Part shown: positions 1 to 11,583 of the stretch, piece after piece
How positions within the stretch are numbered: the first letter of the stretch is position 1
How the letters are laid out: each line of letters opens with the position of its first letter
NCBI GenBank assembly: GCA_022559845.1
Contig: CM040128.1
Location: forward strand, 178,180,413-178,244,412
Length of the DNA: 64,000 nucleotides
Origin: Amorphophallus konjac
Lineage: Eukaryota > Streptophyta > Magnoliopsida > Alismatales > Araceae
Direction of reading: 5' to 3'
Made by a program: the position numbers and the translations under genes
The notes under the pieces: generated by a model
Told to the model about the DNA's origin: nothing
The model's input: the letters and a program-made list of their open reading frames with translations, nothing else
Databases searched by the model: none

Positions 1-1213
1 GGGCCCGAGGCCTGATGTATTTTGCCTTGTTTTGCTTTTTTCTCTATTTGTCTCTTGTCCCTTTCTAAAAAAAAAAGGATAGATTTTCTTTTTATAAGGC
101 AATAAATGACTTACTGGCCTCTTGCGTTCCTTGTCGTGATTTGGTTAGCGTATCTGAAGTAGTTGGAAAGTGCCGATACGTCCTGCGTGGTTTTCGCATG
201 CTGATTGGGCAGGCTCCTGACGGGGCATCTTTCCATTTTCTGATGCTTTGAATGCCAGGCTGCTTTGTGTATCCCGCCAAGGTGAAAAATGAGGAGTCAG
301 AGGTGACCGTTCGGGGGAGAATTCCTTTGGTGTGTTTTCGAGGGGGGAGTCATTTAAGGCAAGTAGCCTCCCTTGGCCTATAAGAAGGATCGAAGGCCGC
401 CCCTTCCTCTTCACCGCTTGGGACTTTCTCTAACAGTCTTTCCTCATCCCTTCCTCGCGTTGCGCTTTGCCATCGCATTCGGGGCATGGAGGATCCTTCG
501 GAAGATGACGCTGCCGATGATGGGGAGCGGGGAGTTCTTGCTGCTTCGGACGGTCGAGCAGGTCCGACGGTCGCTGCGCGGGTTCGAGACGGGTCCGACG
601 GTCGCCACGCGGATCTGGGGAGGACTTCGACGTGCGGGGACACGCCGTTCCTCCTCCCTCAGTTCTGCCGAGGCTTCTGGGTGGGCGCCGGGATGGAGGA
701 CGGATGGGGGCATCCGTGATGCCTTCCCCTGCCTCCCCATCCAGCTCTGCTGGATTTCTTTGCAGCTTCTTTTTCCCTCATGTGCTCTTCATTTCTTTCA
801 CTCTTCATAGGCTGCTTGCTCTCTGTTCCCTTCCGAGGGGTTGGTAGGTTGGAAGAGAGGAGGCCTTCACAGGCGTTCTTTCTCCCTGGCTTCTACCAAC
901 ATGGAAGGTAGCCTTCCTCATCGTGGAAGGTAGTCTTTGTCAACGCAATCCCTCTGTCACCTTTGTCATGGGCCACCCGGGCTAACTGGATCGACCTCCT
1001 TTTATCCGAGCCAGTTTCTACGCGAGGCAGAGTCAGTGGCTGGACGCGAGGGGATCAAGACCGAGTCGGCCGAGCGATGGCCCCTTGCAGTGGTGCTAGA
1101 TGGATTTTTTGCTTTTTGTCATGCAGTGTAATGGATTTTGCCTATCTGATGTACCAACAATTATTTGAATGAATAGAAGAGAATTTTATTTCATCCAACT
1201 TGTTTGCACAATT
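1..1213. other. Tat-1 3' internal region with a possible antisense frame
   Basis: This stretch lies between the integrase stop and the unseen 3' LTR. On the plus strand there is a TATA-like CTATAAGA near 379, a pyrimidine-rich leader, and a 77-codon frame from the ATG at 486 to 719. That frame is Asp/Gly/Arg-rich and contains a short direct repeat built on GTCCGACGGTCGC (about 566 and 594). A longer overlapping frame runs 373-810. The purine-rich minus-strand run at about 37-66 could be a polypurine tract or chance. Some Tat elements are known to carry an extra, sometimes antisense, ORF here. I recognise no domain in these frames, so a real gene is unproven. Confidence 0.35.
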
Positions 1214-3238
1214 TCAAGAGTAGAATTTGCATAGTGCGGCTGCATTCCACGTCCGAGGGATGGGTTCCCCTTCCGTTGTAGCTAGCCTGTACGCACCTTT
1301 CCCGAGCGTCTCGACCACTCGGTAGGGGCCTTCCCAGTTAGGGGATAGCTTGCCCACCGCCTCTAATGGTCGAGAGGCTTCGGCTTTTTTGAGGACGAAG
1401 TCTCCCGGTTGGAAATGTCTATTTCGGACTTTGGCATTGTAGTATCGAGTGAGGCGGCGCTGGTACTCCGTGGCTCGGATGCTGGCGATCTCTCGGAGTT
1501 CATCTGCTAGGTCGAGGTTCTCGAGTAGCTTTTGCTCGTTTGCCTCGGGCGAGTAGCGGATGACTCGGAGAGACGGGTTGGCAACCTCTAACGGAATGAT
1601 GGCCTCAGTGCCATACACCAGCTGGAAAGGACTTTCACCGGTTGCCATTCTAGGAGTCGTTTGGTGTGACCAAAGTAGGCTAGGTAGTTCCTCGAGCCAG
1701 CTACCCTTGGCCTTGCCGAGTCTGGTCTTTATGCCTTTTAAGATAGTCTTATTGGCATTTTCGACCAGCCCGTTGGCCTGAGGGTGGGCGATCGAAGTGA
1801 AATGGTTGCGAATGTTTAGGTCGGCGCATCTTTCTCGGAAATAGCGAGAATCGAATTGCCGACCATTGTCGCTCACTATCACCCGGGGGATGCCGAAGTG
1901 ACAAATGATCGACTTCCATACGAAACTCCAGACGACTGCCTCGGTGATCATCGCCGTGGCTTCGGCCTCGATCCATTTGGTGAAGTAGTCGATGGCGACG
2001 ATGATGAACTTCTTCTGGGACTGAGCCGTAGGGAACGGCCCGTGAATGTCGATCCCCCACCGAGCGAAGGGGTAGGGCTCGGTAAGGGTGATGAGCTCCG
2101 TGGCCGGCTGATGGACCAAATGGTCGAATCGCTGGCATCGGTCGCACTGCTGTACGTGAGCCATGTAGTCGTGCTGCAAGGTTGGCCACCAGTACCCCTG
2201 CCGTAGCAGGATCCTGGCTAGAGACCTTCCTCCTGAATGCGCTCCGCATAGGCCTTCATGAATCTCTCGGATGGCTCGTTCGGCCTCGTCGGGGCCGAGA
2301 CACTTCAGGAGGGGACCAGAGAAGGACCTCTGGTAAAGAGTGTCGTCGAGGATGACGAAGCGTCGGGCTTGATACTTCATTCGGCGTGCCTCCCGAGGGT
2401 CGGAGGGCTCTCGGGAGTCCTGGAGCCAGTATAGGTAGGGGGAGCGCCAGTCGCTTGGAAGGGCCGAGTCAACGGCCAGGAGCTCCGAGTCAATGCTCGG
2501 ACGCTCTAGCTCTTCAAGGAGGACTGATCGGGTACCTTCAGGGTAGAGAGAGGAGGTTAATCGAGAGAGGGCGTCCGCTCCGGAGTTTTCCTCCCGAGCT
2601 ATTCGGACTACCTCGAATCCCTCAAAATGTTGGGCCAGGTCTCTGACCCGCTGGAGGTATTTGATCATTGGGGCCTCTCAAGCTTCATATTCACCGTTGA
2701 TTTGGCTAGCGACCAGCTGGGAGTCAGTGTGGATTTTGACTCGCTCAGCCCCCAACCATCGAGCCATGCGAGCTCTCGAGATAAGGGCCTCGTACTCGGA
2801 AGCGTTGTTAGACGCCTGAAAGCTAAATTTCAAGGCGTACTGTAGTTCTACTCCTTCGGGGGACCTCAAGAGGATCCCTGCGCCGCTACCGACCGAGTTA
2901 GAAGATCCGTCAATGAACAGTTCCCAGGTTGGCCCGGGCTCGGACAGAGATCTCTCCTCAGTCGGGATGGTGCTTTCGGCGATGAAGTCGGCGAGCGCTT
3001 GGCCTTTCATAGCTGAGCGCGGGCGGTATGAGATATCATAGGCCCCAAGCATGATTGCCCATTTGACGAGTCGCCCCGAGGCTTCGGGGTGGGCCAGGAT
3101 CTTCTTTAATGGTTCATCGGTCAGCACGGTGACAGGCTGCCCCTGGAAGTAGGGTCGGAGGCGCTTGGCGGAGGTAACCAACGCTAGCACGAGTTTCTCA
3201 GTTGCGGGGTACCTCCTCTCAGCCTCGTTGAGCACCTT
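1214..3238 (-). pseudogene. pol: Tat-1 pol, 3' half: RNase H remainder, Tat-type second RNase H, integrase
   Basis: Two minus-strand frames belong to one ancestral polyprotein. The upstream one (3238 to 2678) holds the end of the RT-linked RNase H and the second RNase H, whose catalytic Asp (FIDGSSN), Glu (NASEYEAL) and Asp (HTDSQLV) are visible. A single TGA at 2678-2680 separates it from the downstream frame (2668-1214, 484 residues). The downstream frame carries the integrase zinc finger (about H137, H144, C175, C178) and a full D-D-E triad (about D207 in GIDIHGP, D267 in VSDNG, E303 in GLVENANK). The stop is explained by a CGA to TGA change. The Met at 3251-3253 comes from the inserted GPP-1 LTR, so the real frame ends at 3238 and resumes at 10419. 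Confidence 0.9.
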
Positions 3239-3545
3239 TGATGGGGACATCACCTCCCATGCCCAGGTTTACCATTCGTCTCGTCACCCCTGTTGCATCC
3301 GACATGGTTTAGTCATTTAATTTTGAGTCCTATGTAATTTTATTTGAGTCATTTGATGTATTTTCCCTTTTATTTGAGTCATGTTCCTAGGTCTTGTATT
3401 TATTTTCCTAAGTTTGAGTGTCATTAGATTGTGTAATGTGCTATTGGGCCCAATTCTTCGGGCTTGGCCCATGAGCCCCCCCTACCCCTTCGGTTATTTG
3501 TTATTGAGTCTTTTGTAAGGGACTTTTGTAGAAATGTGGGTTTCC

Positions 3546-3553
3546 TATATATA
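3546..3553 (+). promoter_or_regulatory. TATA box of the GPP-1 5' LTR
   Basis: TATATATA in the context cctatatatagg. The same octamer occurs at 8374-8381 in the 3' LTR and, on the minus strand, at 62495-62502 in GPP-3. It marks the U3/R boundary region. Confidence 0.7.
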
Positions 3554-5205
3554 GGACCACATTCCCCCCATTTCAACTTAATGAATGAATCAATGAAAAA
3601 TGCCATTTGAGTATCCAAAGCTTAGTTTAGTGGAGTGATTCCAACATTTTTTGGGTGAGAAACCCTAGGGGAGAGATTCCCCACCCTTCCCTCTCCTAAT
3701 CCCTCTTTTTCACTCCACTTTCTCTCTCCTCAACACCCAATTTCGAATTTTCTTCTCTCTCCTCTTTTCCCAACCACCTCAACCCCCACCTACCATCATT
3801 AAAGCCATCCACTTCCCCATGGCCTCCATTACTCCACCCCCCTAGTCCCAAGGAGATCCCTCACCATTCCAACACCATCCTCCACATTCCAACACCACTT
3901 TCCCCATTCCAACACAATCAACCCCTTCCCCACACAACCCCACAAATTCCAAAGCATATTTGAATTTGAAATCCACCCTTCCCTCCACTCACTTGTGCCC
4001 CCCCTCACCTTCTCCTCTCACCCACCTTCCCAAATTCGTAGCTCCTCCTCCCACCACCTGTTAGACCCCCTTCCAGACCCCATTCTTCCCTTCCCCCATC
4101 TTAGAACACCCCCTCCTAGACCCCCTCACAGCCCGGGCTTTCCCCACACTCATCCACCCCCATTTCCCCTCCCATATACCTCATTCCCCCCCATCATCAT
4201 CGACCTACAGCTCTCAACTGAAGATCTACAGTAGAGCAGCAGCTTGCAGCGGCCACCACGATCACCTCCGGATGAGTTTGAAGACCCAAGAGCCATCGTC
4301 GGAAGCGTCTGCCAGTCGCCTTCGCAACCGAAGTGGTTTCGTCTTCTTCCGATCTCCGAGCCATCCTGGAGGTTATTCTTCCACAGCTGCGTGGTTCTGC
4401 CTTGGCTAAGGACCTGAACCAGTTTAGAAGCTCTGCCACGATGGACCCTGAAGGAATCAGTCTTCAAGTTCTTCTTCAAAGTTCCTCTTTGGCCTGTCTA
4501 GTTTTAGATTCAAGAAGCAGAAGTTCATTCAGAATCTGGGAGCAGAAGTTACCAATTTTCTCCCCCAAACACGCGGTTCTGCCTTCTACAGTCTGCACCA
4601 ACCCCTCCTCACTCTTCTGGTTCCACAGATTGTCTCCGACCTCTTCTGGTGTCCCCGTTTATTTTGCTGCAAAGAGGACTCACCCACGGTTCTAACGGCG
4701 CTGACGACATAAAATTTGAAGTTCGGGAGCGGCGCGGACAGCCTCTGCATCCTACTGTTGGTGACCTGCCCCTGCTAGTCCGAGAAACAGAGGCCCTGTT
4801 CAAGCTCCTGCCCCGACCAGCAGCGACTCCAGAAGAAATTAAGAAAATTATGAGGCATTCCCCTTCCAGCTACAAAGGTTTTCCCTCTGGTTTCGTCATC
4901 AACAAAATTCCTGATCAAGATCTACAGCAGCAACACCGACTATCTGTCCCGGCTCGCAGACAGCAAGCAGATTCGGCGTCCACCCTTATTCCTCGTTCTT
5001 TGCTTTAGTTTCCCCACCCCGCTTGACCGGCTGAAGGTCCCTCCCTGTGTGGAGGTAGTATTGATTGTAATTTCTATTAACCCCCACCCCAAGATCCCCC
5101 TCCTACGTGAGGTGTAGTGTTGTAACTTGTTTGGGCAGGTCAAGCGACACCGCCGCGGCGTGTGGGGATCCACTCGCCTCCCCGCTCGCCCTCGTCTCCG
5201 ATCGG

Positions 5206-5235
5206 GACCGGTTTCTTCAATCCGGTCGAGTAAGT
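5206..5235 (+). promoter_or_regulatory. Conserved LTR hairpin plus splice-donor-like site
   Basis: GACCGGTTT, loop CTTC, then AATCCGGTC forms a 9-position stem with one mismatch, directly followed by CGA/GTAAGT. Equivalent hairpins are at 10033-10054, at 60970-60991 (minus strand, perfect stem), and in a diverged form at 45240-45259 and 50533-50552. The position late in the transcribed part of the LTR suggests an RNA role, which is inference. Confidence 0.55.
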
Positions 5236-5593
5236 GCTCAAACATTCACTCCACTTAGTGCTTGTCTTTCAATATTAGTTCTAATTCCGCTGGTTATGCG
5301 AGTGAGAGCCCGATCCTCAAGCCCCATAAACTAGAGTGATCACCGTGGGAATATTACAACCGGTGCCTTTGGCACTTTGTCGGCCCCCTTGATTTGGGCA
5401 TCCCCACCCTTTGGGAATCAAGTCTTGGCCTTGCTGGCCCTCTACCAGCAAGGGCCCAACCCCACATCCTCCCCTTGGCATTGCCAAGTCACCCCGGGCT
5501 TGGGTGAGTGACGATAGAGCGGTAGCCCAATTTGGCCCATTTTGAATGCGATTGTGATTGCTTGCATTAGGTCCGAGGTCGTGTCACATCAAG

Positions 5594-5605
5594 TGGTATC
5601 AGAGT
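5594..5605 (+). other. GPP-1 primer binding site
   Basis: TGGTATCAGAGT begins two bases after the LTR end. It matches the complement of the initiator methionyl tRNA 3' end, the usual primer of plant chromoviruses. Confidence 0.88.
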
Positions 5606-5710
5606 AAGTCTTTGACTTGTCTCTACAAGTCAAGTCCTAGGGCATGCTTGCATTCTTGTCCGAACCGTGCATTGTCAACCCATCATTGTTAACATTGAGT
5701 CTTGGGTCAC

Positions 5711-8149
5711 ATGGCTCCTCTCCCAATCATATCCCATGCATGCTTACCTAATGGAAAGCCCGTAGAAATTGATTTCATTGACCTAGAATCTGAAAATTGG
5801 GTGTCCCCCGATATCGTTACCTCTCTTAGTAGGAACGGATAAATTGTGCACAATGGAGACCAAGTCTTTATTGAATTCCATAAATGGTTCGGGAAGATTA
5901 AGTATTTGGATGGGGCTTGGTGTCAAAAGGGAACATTGGCAGGTCCATGTATAATCCTAGGTAAGAAATGGTTAGATGAAAGGAATGCCAACATCGACCC
6001 AACACGTCGGACTTGCCTTGTGCGTCCGCCACACCTTTCGGGAACCTTTAAATTCAACAACCTTTTATTCTCCCACCCGCGGGAATCCCACCCTCGTTCA
6101 CCACCTCGGGTGCACCATACTCCGGCCATCATCACCCCACCATCAAAGAACCTTCCCACTCCATTAGTTTTGGAAGAAGTAGTCCACCCGCTTTGTCACA
6201 TGAAGACAAATATCCCTCGGGAACCTATCCCCTCCATAGAGAGCACCCATGTCCCAATTGAAAAGGAAGCCTCGCACAAGGATCTTCACCCTACACCACC
6301 CCCTCTAGATAAGGCTGAATTCATCTTAGAACAGTCCCTTGTTAGGTGGCTAAGGAAGAGCCTAATTAGAGAGACCTCGACCCATGTTTGTCCTCCCATA
6401 GAACAAAATTTTCCCCTAGTGCCCATCTTCTCCTATCACACCACAATCCAAGCATCCTATCAAGTGGAGACCTTAAAGGATTTTCTTAGGGGCTTAGCAT
6501 GGCAAATTGAGTTCACTAGCATGTTGACTCCTATGGCCGAACAACCTAGGAGCCTTAGCCTCCTACACCTATGCATTGGGTCTATCACCTCGGTTTGCAC
6601 CAATGGTTGCTACACTAGCGACCTCCTTCTATTCCTCCGTACACCGGATGAGCCCAACCTTCTCCTCGATTTAGAGCTTCTTATCTCGGGTAGAAAGCCA
6701 AGCCCTCCACTCATGGCCGACCCACTTGTCAAGAACATTGGCCCAACTATCATAGGGAAGGATGACTAAACACCTTTTAAGGATCTTGAGGACATGGAGT
6801 TCCTCCCCCTAAGTGACCTATTTTACGATCCATATGATCCCTTCCAATGGGAGTCAAGGGACTCATATGACCCAACCATCTTACCAACCACCCACCCTGT
6901 CCTACCCTCACTCACCATATTGGGCCAAACTCACCTCATCCATGACCCGGGCTGCACCTTGGGAGCCATAACCTTGGACCATATATCCCAAGGGAATAAG
7001 GTGGTGCCCCACCCCATGATGACCACCTTCTTAGATCCATTCGATCCTTTCCAATGGGAGTTCAAAGGTTGTCCCACACCTATACACATGGAAGTCACTT
7101 TTGAGAAAAGCATGCATGTGTCTAGGCTTTCCACACCCCTTGGCATGAACACTATGTTGGGTCCATTCATTCATATCACTCACATGTCAAGTAGAAAGCA
7201 TGAGTGGGCCACATTCGGATGTCATGGTCCTCCTTCATTCATCATGGATCTTAAGCATGTCAAAAGCATCTACGGATGTCCGGGCCCCCCCACATTCATC
7301 ACCACTTTACATGATAGGTTCACCTACGGTTGTCCCGGCCCACCTAGGCCCACCAAAGTCTACATGACAACATTGCATGATAAGTCCACAAATGGTTGCA
7401 CCGGCCCACCAAGGTTCATCATGGTCCATCTGGCATCATGGCAGGATAGGTCCATCTATGGTTGTCCAGGTCCACCCATAACCACTAAAAGGATAGCATT
7501 CACAAAATTGCATGAAAACCTTTGCAAGCACATCAGCAAAAAGAATGAGACTTATAAAAGGCTGGCCGACCCTCATCGGCATCACCAAGAATTCCAAGTG
7601 GGTGACCTTGTGATGGTAAGGATGGAGAGGCTCTCCCCGGGAGCCAACTCTAAACTGAGGCCACGTGGGGCTGGTCCCTTCCAGGTCTTGAGGCGCATAG
7701 GTGCAAATGCCAACGAGTTAGATCTCCATGAAGAGTATGGAATAAGTCCCACATTCAATGTTGCCGACCTAGTGCCATATAAGGGACCCACGGTGGTACC
7801 TAGTGAGGAGATTGAGCCTACTTCTTCCCTTGAGAGAGCACCCACCCATGATGATAAACCACCAGCCAAGAGAGCCCAGCGTGAACAAATTGAACAAATA
7901 TTGGATGAACAAGTCACTACCACTCGGAGTAAGGTATATGAGCGCTATCTCGGCAGGTGGATGGATCGGTCTCGTTCGGGAGACTTGAGGGCGGTACCAC
8001 TTCTACACCCTCCAAGGAGGGAAGGACACTTACTTGACAGAGTCGATTTCTCCGCACCCCGGGAGTATGATGGGGACATCACCTCTCACGCCCACGTTTA
8101 CCATTCGTCTCCTCACCCCGGTTGCATCCGGCATGGTTTAGTCATTTAA
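5711..8149 (+). pseudogene. GPP-1 long frame: GPP repeats, integrase GPY/F-type domain, decayed chromodomain
   Basis: One frame runs from the ATG at 5711 into the 3' LTR (stop 8147-8149), broken only by TAA at 5837-5839 and 6767-6769, about 813 codons in all. The N-terminal third is unfamiliar and not gag-like; the next part is Pro/Thr-rich. At 7214-7480 five copies of (Y/F/N)GC-x-GPP recur every 18-22 residues, mostly preceded by a LHDRST-like string. At about 7590-7780 there is a GPY/F-type integrase C-terminus (RGAGPFQVLRRI, ISPTFNVADL). About 7880-8000 resembles a chromodomain (EQIEQILDEQV, then YLGRW) without the usual aromatic KWKG core. GPP-2 and GPP-3 share this order. The role is unknown; chromatin or cDNA binding in trans is a guess. 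Confidence 0.8.
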
Positions 8150-10418
8150 TTTTGAGTCCTATGTAATTTTATTTGAGTCATTTGATGTATTTTCCCTTTT
8201 ATTTGAGTCATGTTCCTAGGTCTTGCATTTATTTTCCTAAGTTTGAGTGTCATTAGATTGTGTAATATGCTATTGGGCCCAATTCTTCGGGCTTGGCCCA
8301 TGAGCCCCCCTACCCCTTCGGTTATTTGTTATTGAGTCTTTTGTAAGGGACTTTTGTAGAAATGTGGGTTTCCTATATATAGGACCACATTCCCCCCATT
8401 TCAACTTAATGAATGAATCAATGAAAAATGCCATTTGAGTATCCAAAGCTTAGTTTAGTGGAGTGATTCTAACATTTTTTGGGTGAGAAACCCTAGGGGA
8501 GAGATTCCCCACCCTTCCCTCTCCTAATCCCTCTTTTTCACTCCACTTTCTCTCTCCTCAACACCCAATTTCGAATTTTCTTCTCTCTCCTCCTTTCCCA
8601 ACCACCTCAACCCCCACCTACCATCATTAAAGCCCTCCACTTCCCCATGGCCTCCATTACTCCACCCCCCTAGTCCCAAGGAGATCCCTCACCATTCCAA
8701 CACCATCCTCCACATTCCAACACCACTTTCCCCATTCCAACACAATCAACCCCTTCCCCACACAACCCCACAAATTTCAAAGCATATTTGAATTTGAAAT
8801 CCACCCCTCCCTCCACTCACTTGTGCCCCCCCTCACCTTCTCCTCTCACCCACCTTCCCAAATTCGTAGCTCCTCCTCCCACCACCTGTTAGACCCCCTT
8901 CCAGACCCCATTCTTCCCTTCCCCCACCTTAGAACACCCCCTCCTAGACCCCCTCACAGCCCGGGCTTTCCCCACACTCATCCACCCCCATTTCCCCTCC
9001 CATATACCTCATTCCCCCCCATCATCATCGACCTACAGCTCTCAACTGAAGATCTACAGCAGAGCAGCAGCTTGCAGCGGCCACCACGATCACCTCCGGA
9101 TGAGTTTGAAGACCCAAGAGCCATCGTCGGAAGCGTCTGCCAGTCGCCTTCGCAACCGAAGTGGTTTCATCTTCTTCCAATCTCCGAGCGATCCTGGAGG
9201 TCCATTCTTCCACAGCTGCGTGGTTCTGCCTCGGCTAAGGACCTGAACCAGTTTAGAAGCTCTGCCACGATGGACCCTGAAGGAATCAGTCTTCAAGTTC
9301 TTCTTCAAAGTTCCTCTTTGGCATGTCTAGTTTCAGATTCAAGAAGCGGAAGTTCATTCAGCATCCGGGATCATAAGTTAGCAATTTTCTCCCCCGAACA
9401 CGCGGTTCTGCCTTCTACAGTCTGCACCGACCCCTCCTCACTCTTCTGGTTCCACAGATTGTCTCCGACCTCTTCTGGTGTCCCCGTTTCTTTTGCTGCA
9501 AAGAGGACTCACCCAAGGTTCTAACGGTACTGATGGCATCAAATTTGGAGTTCGGGATCAGCCAGGACAGCCTCTGCATCCTACTGTTGGTGACCTGCCC
9601 CTGCTAGTATGAGAAACAGAGGCCCTGTTCAAGCTCCTGCCCCGACCAGCAGCGACTCCAGAAGAAATTAAGAAAATTCTGAGGCATTCCCCTTCCAGCT
9701 AAAAGGTTTTCGCTCTAGTTTCGTCATCAAAAAAATTCTTGATCAAGATCTACAGCAGCAACACTGACTCTCTATCCCGGCTCGCAGATAGCAAGCAGAT
9801 TCGGCGTCCACCCTTATTCCTCGTTCTTTGCTTTAGTTTCCCCACCCCGCTTGACCGGCTGAAGGTCCCTCCCTGTGTGGAGGTAGTATTGATTGTAATT
9901 TCTATTAACCCCCACCCCAAGATCCCCCTCCTACGTGAGGTGTAGTGTTGTAACTTGTTTGGGCAGGTCAAGCGACACCGCCGCGGCGTGTGGGGATCCA
10001 CTCGCCTCCCCGCTCGCCCTCGTCTCCGACGGGACCGGTTTCTTCAATCCGGTCGAGTAAGTGCTCAAACCTTCACTCCACTTAGTGCTTGTCTTTCAAT
10101 ATTAGTTCTAATTCCGCTGGTTATGCGAGTGAGAGCCCGATCCTCAAGCCCCATAAACTTGAGTGATCACCGTGGGAATATTGCAACCGGTGCCTTTGGC
10201 ACTTTGTCGGCCCCCTTGATTTGGGCATCCCCACCCTTTGGGAATCAAGTCTTGGCCTTGCTGGCCCTCTACCAGCAAGGGCCCAACCCCACATCCTCCC
10301 CTTGGCATTGCCAAGTCACCCCGGGCTTGGGTGAGTGACGATAGAGCGGTGGCCCAATTTGGCCCGTTTTGAATGCGATTGTGCTTACTTGCATTAGGTC
10401 CGAGGTCGTGTCACATCT
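8068..10418 (+). repeat. GPP-1 3' LTR
   Basis: Near-identical copy of 3239-5591, with TATATATA at 8374-8381 and the CTTC-loop hairpin at 10033-10054. The last base is T instead of A (CATCT against CATCA). A 233-codon frame (8823-9524) is open here, but its counterpart in the 5' LTR has an early stop, and low-G composition explains the long opening. I do not call it a gene. Confidence 0.92.
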
Positions 10419-11583
10419 ACCTTGCTAGTGTAGTAGACTGGCCTCTCAATTCCCGAGTCATTTCTAATTAGGACTGAGCTAACAGTTGACGGCGTTGCCG
10501 AGAGATAGAGCAGCAGGACCTCACCCGGCACGAGCTTGGAGAGCACCGGGGGCGAAGCTAAGAACTCCTTGAGCTCGGCGAATGCTTGTTGGCATTCCTC
10601 ATCCCATGCGAACGTGGCAGATGCCAGCTTGGGTCCCCTCAACAGTTTGAAGAAGGGTAAGCATCATTTGGCCGCGCGGGACAGGAATCGGCTGAGAGCG
10701 GCGACACGCCCGGTCAAGCGCTGGACGTCCTTGACGCAGGTGGGCGGGTGCATGTCCAGGATGGCCTGGACCTTGTCGGGGTTGGCTTCGATCCCGCGCT
10801 GGGTGACAAAGAAACCCAGGAATTTCCCAGATCTCACTCCGAAGGCGCACTTGGCAAGATTGAGCTTCATGTTGTATTTCAGGAGGGTGTCGAAGGTTTC
10901 AGCGAGGTCGGCGAAGTGGTCTTGGGCTTTGGGGGTCTTGACGAGCATGTCGTCAATGTAAGCCTCGACGTTCCGACCTAGTTGCTCCTCGAACATGTGA
11001 TTGACCAGCCTTTGGTATGTAGCTCCAGCGTTCATCAACCTGAAAGGCATCCGGGTGTAGTAGTACACGCCGTAGTAGGTGATGAAGGCGGTCTTCTCTA
11101 CGTCTTCTGGATTCATTCTGATCTGATGATAACCCGAATAGACATCTAAGAAACTGAGTATCTCGTTGCCCGAGGTAGAGTCAACTAATTGATCGATGCT
11201 CGGTAACAGATAGCAGTCCTTGGGGGTGGCCTTATTCAGGTCGGTGAAGTCCACGCACATCCGCCACTTGCCTGAAGCTTTTGGCACCAGGACCACGTTG
11301 GCTAGCCACGTCGGGTACAGGACCGGTCTAAAAAGGCCAGTCTCTTGTCCCTTGGTGACCTGCACCTTGATGATCGCCTGCTTCTCTGGTGCATGCTTCC
11401 TTCTACGTTGCTGTACGGGTCTCATGGCGGGGTCGAGGTTGAGCTTGTGCATCACGGTTTCCTCTGGTATCCCGGGGAGTTGATCATCGGACCAAGCAAA
11501 GACTCAAATGTACTCAGAAAGGATTTTCTTATATTACTGCTGTTCCTTGGACGGTAGGTCGGCTCCGATCCTTACTCCTAGGG
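10419..11583 (-). pseudogene. pol: Tat-1 reverse transcriptase and start of RNase H
   Basis: Minus strand. The frame from 11455 to 10664 (263 residues) is reverse transcriptase: FTDLNKATPKD, LDVYSGYHQI (catalytic Asp about 104) and YIDDM (about 166-169). The usual MPFGLKNAGATYQ reads MPFRLMNAGATYQ. A TGA at 10664-10666 interrupts the same frame, which continues through a DEECQQAFAELK connection segment and RNase H start to 10419, where GPP-1 cuts it. The frame resumes at 3238. Between 11583 and 11456 conserved linker sequence (GADLPSKEQ, VFAWSDDQLPGIP) is readable with stops, so 11455 is not the true protein start. Confidence 0.88.

Larger units (their letters stand above)
3239..5591 (+). repeat. 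GPP-1 5' LTR
   Basis: It starts TGATGGGGACATCACC and ends CACATCA next to the primer site. The U3 has two perfect TGAGTCA sites (3345-3351, 3375-3381) and TGGGCC-type motifs (3445-3450 and, reversed, 3466-3471) upstream of a TATATATA box. About 3660-4210 is extremely C/T-rich with few G. The 3' third holds a CTTC-loop hairpin (5206-5227) followed by a splice-donor-like CGA/GTAAGT. Compared with the 3' LTR, six of the first roughly 65 bases differ while the next few hundred are nearly identical. I see no protein-coding content beyond chance frames. Confidence 0.92.
3239..10418 (+). mobile_element. GPP-1: complete non-autonomous LTR retrotransposon carrying the GPP-repeat frame
   Basis: Two LTRs of 2353 and 2351 bp flank a 2476-bp interior. 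The ends are TGATG at the start and CATCA at the 5' LTR end; the 3' copy ends CATCT. Target duplications ACCTT lie at 3234-3238 and 10419-10423, and removing the element plus one ACCTT restores the Tat-1 RNase H frame. The interior has an initiator-Met tRNA primer site and one long frame. It has no protease, RT, RNase H or integrase core, so it would need enzymes in trans. Integrase C-terminal and chromodomain traces indicate descent from a chromovirus, probably Reina-like (inference). Confidence 0.92.

Noticed and set aside
5594..5605. tRNA gene
   Set aside because: TGGTATCAGAG matches only the complement of a tRNA 3' end; no cloverleaf or internal promoter boxes surround it. It is a primer site.
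8823..9524. A 233-codon frame inside the GPP-1 3' LTR
   Set aside because: The matching stretch of the 5' LTR (3995 onward) has an early stop, and the low-G, C/T-rich composition makes long chance frames likely. It has no domain-like features.
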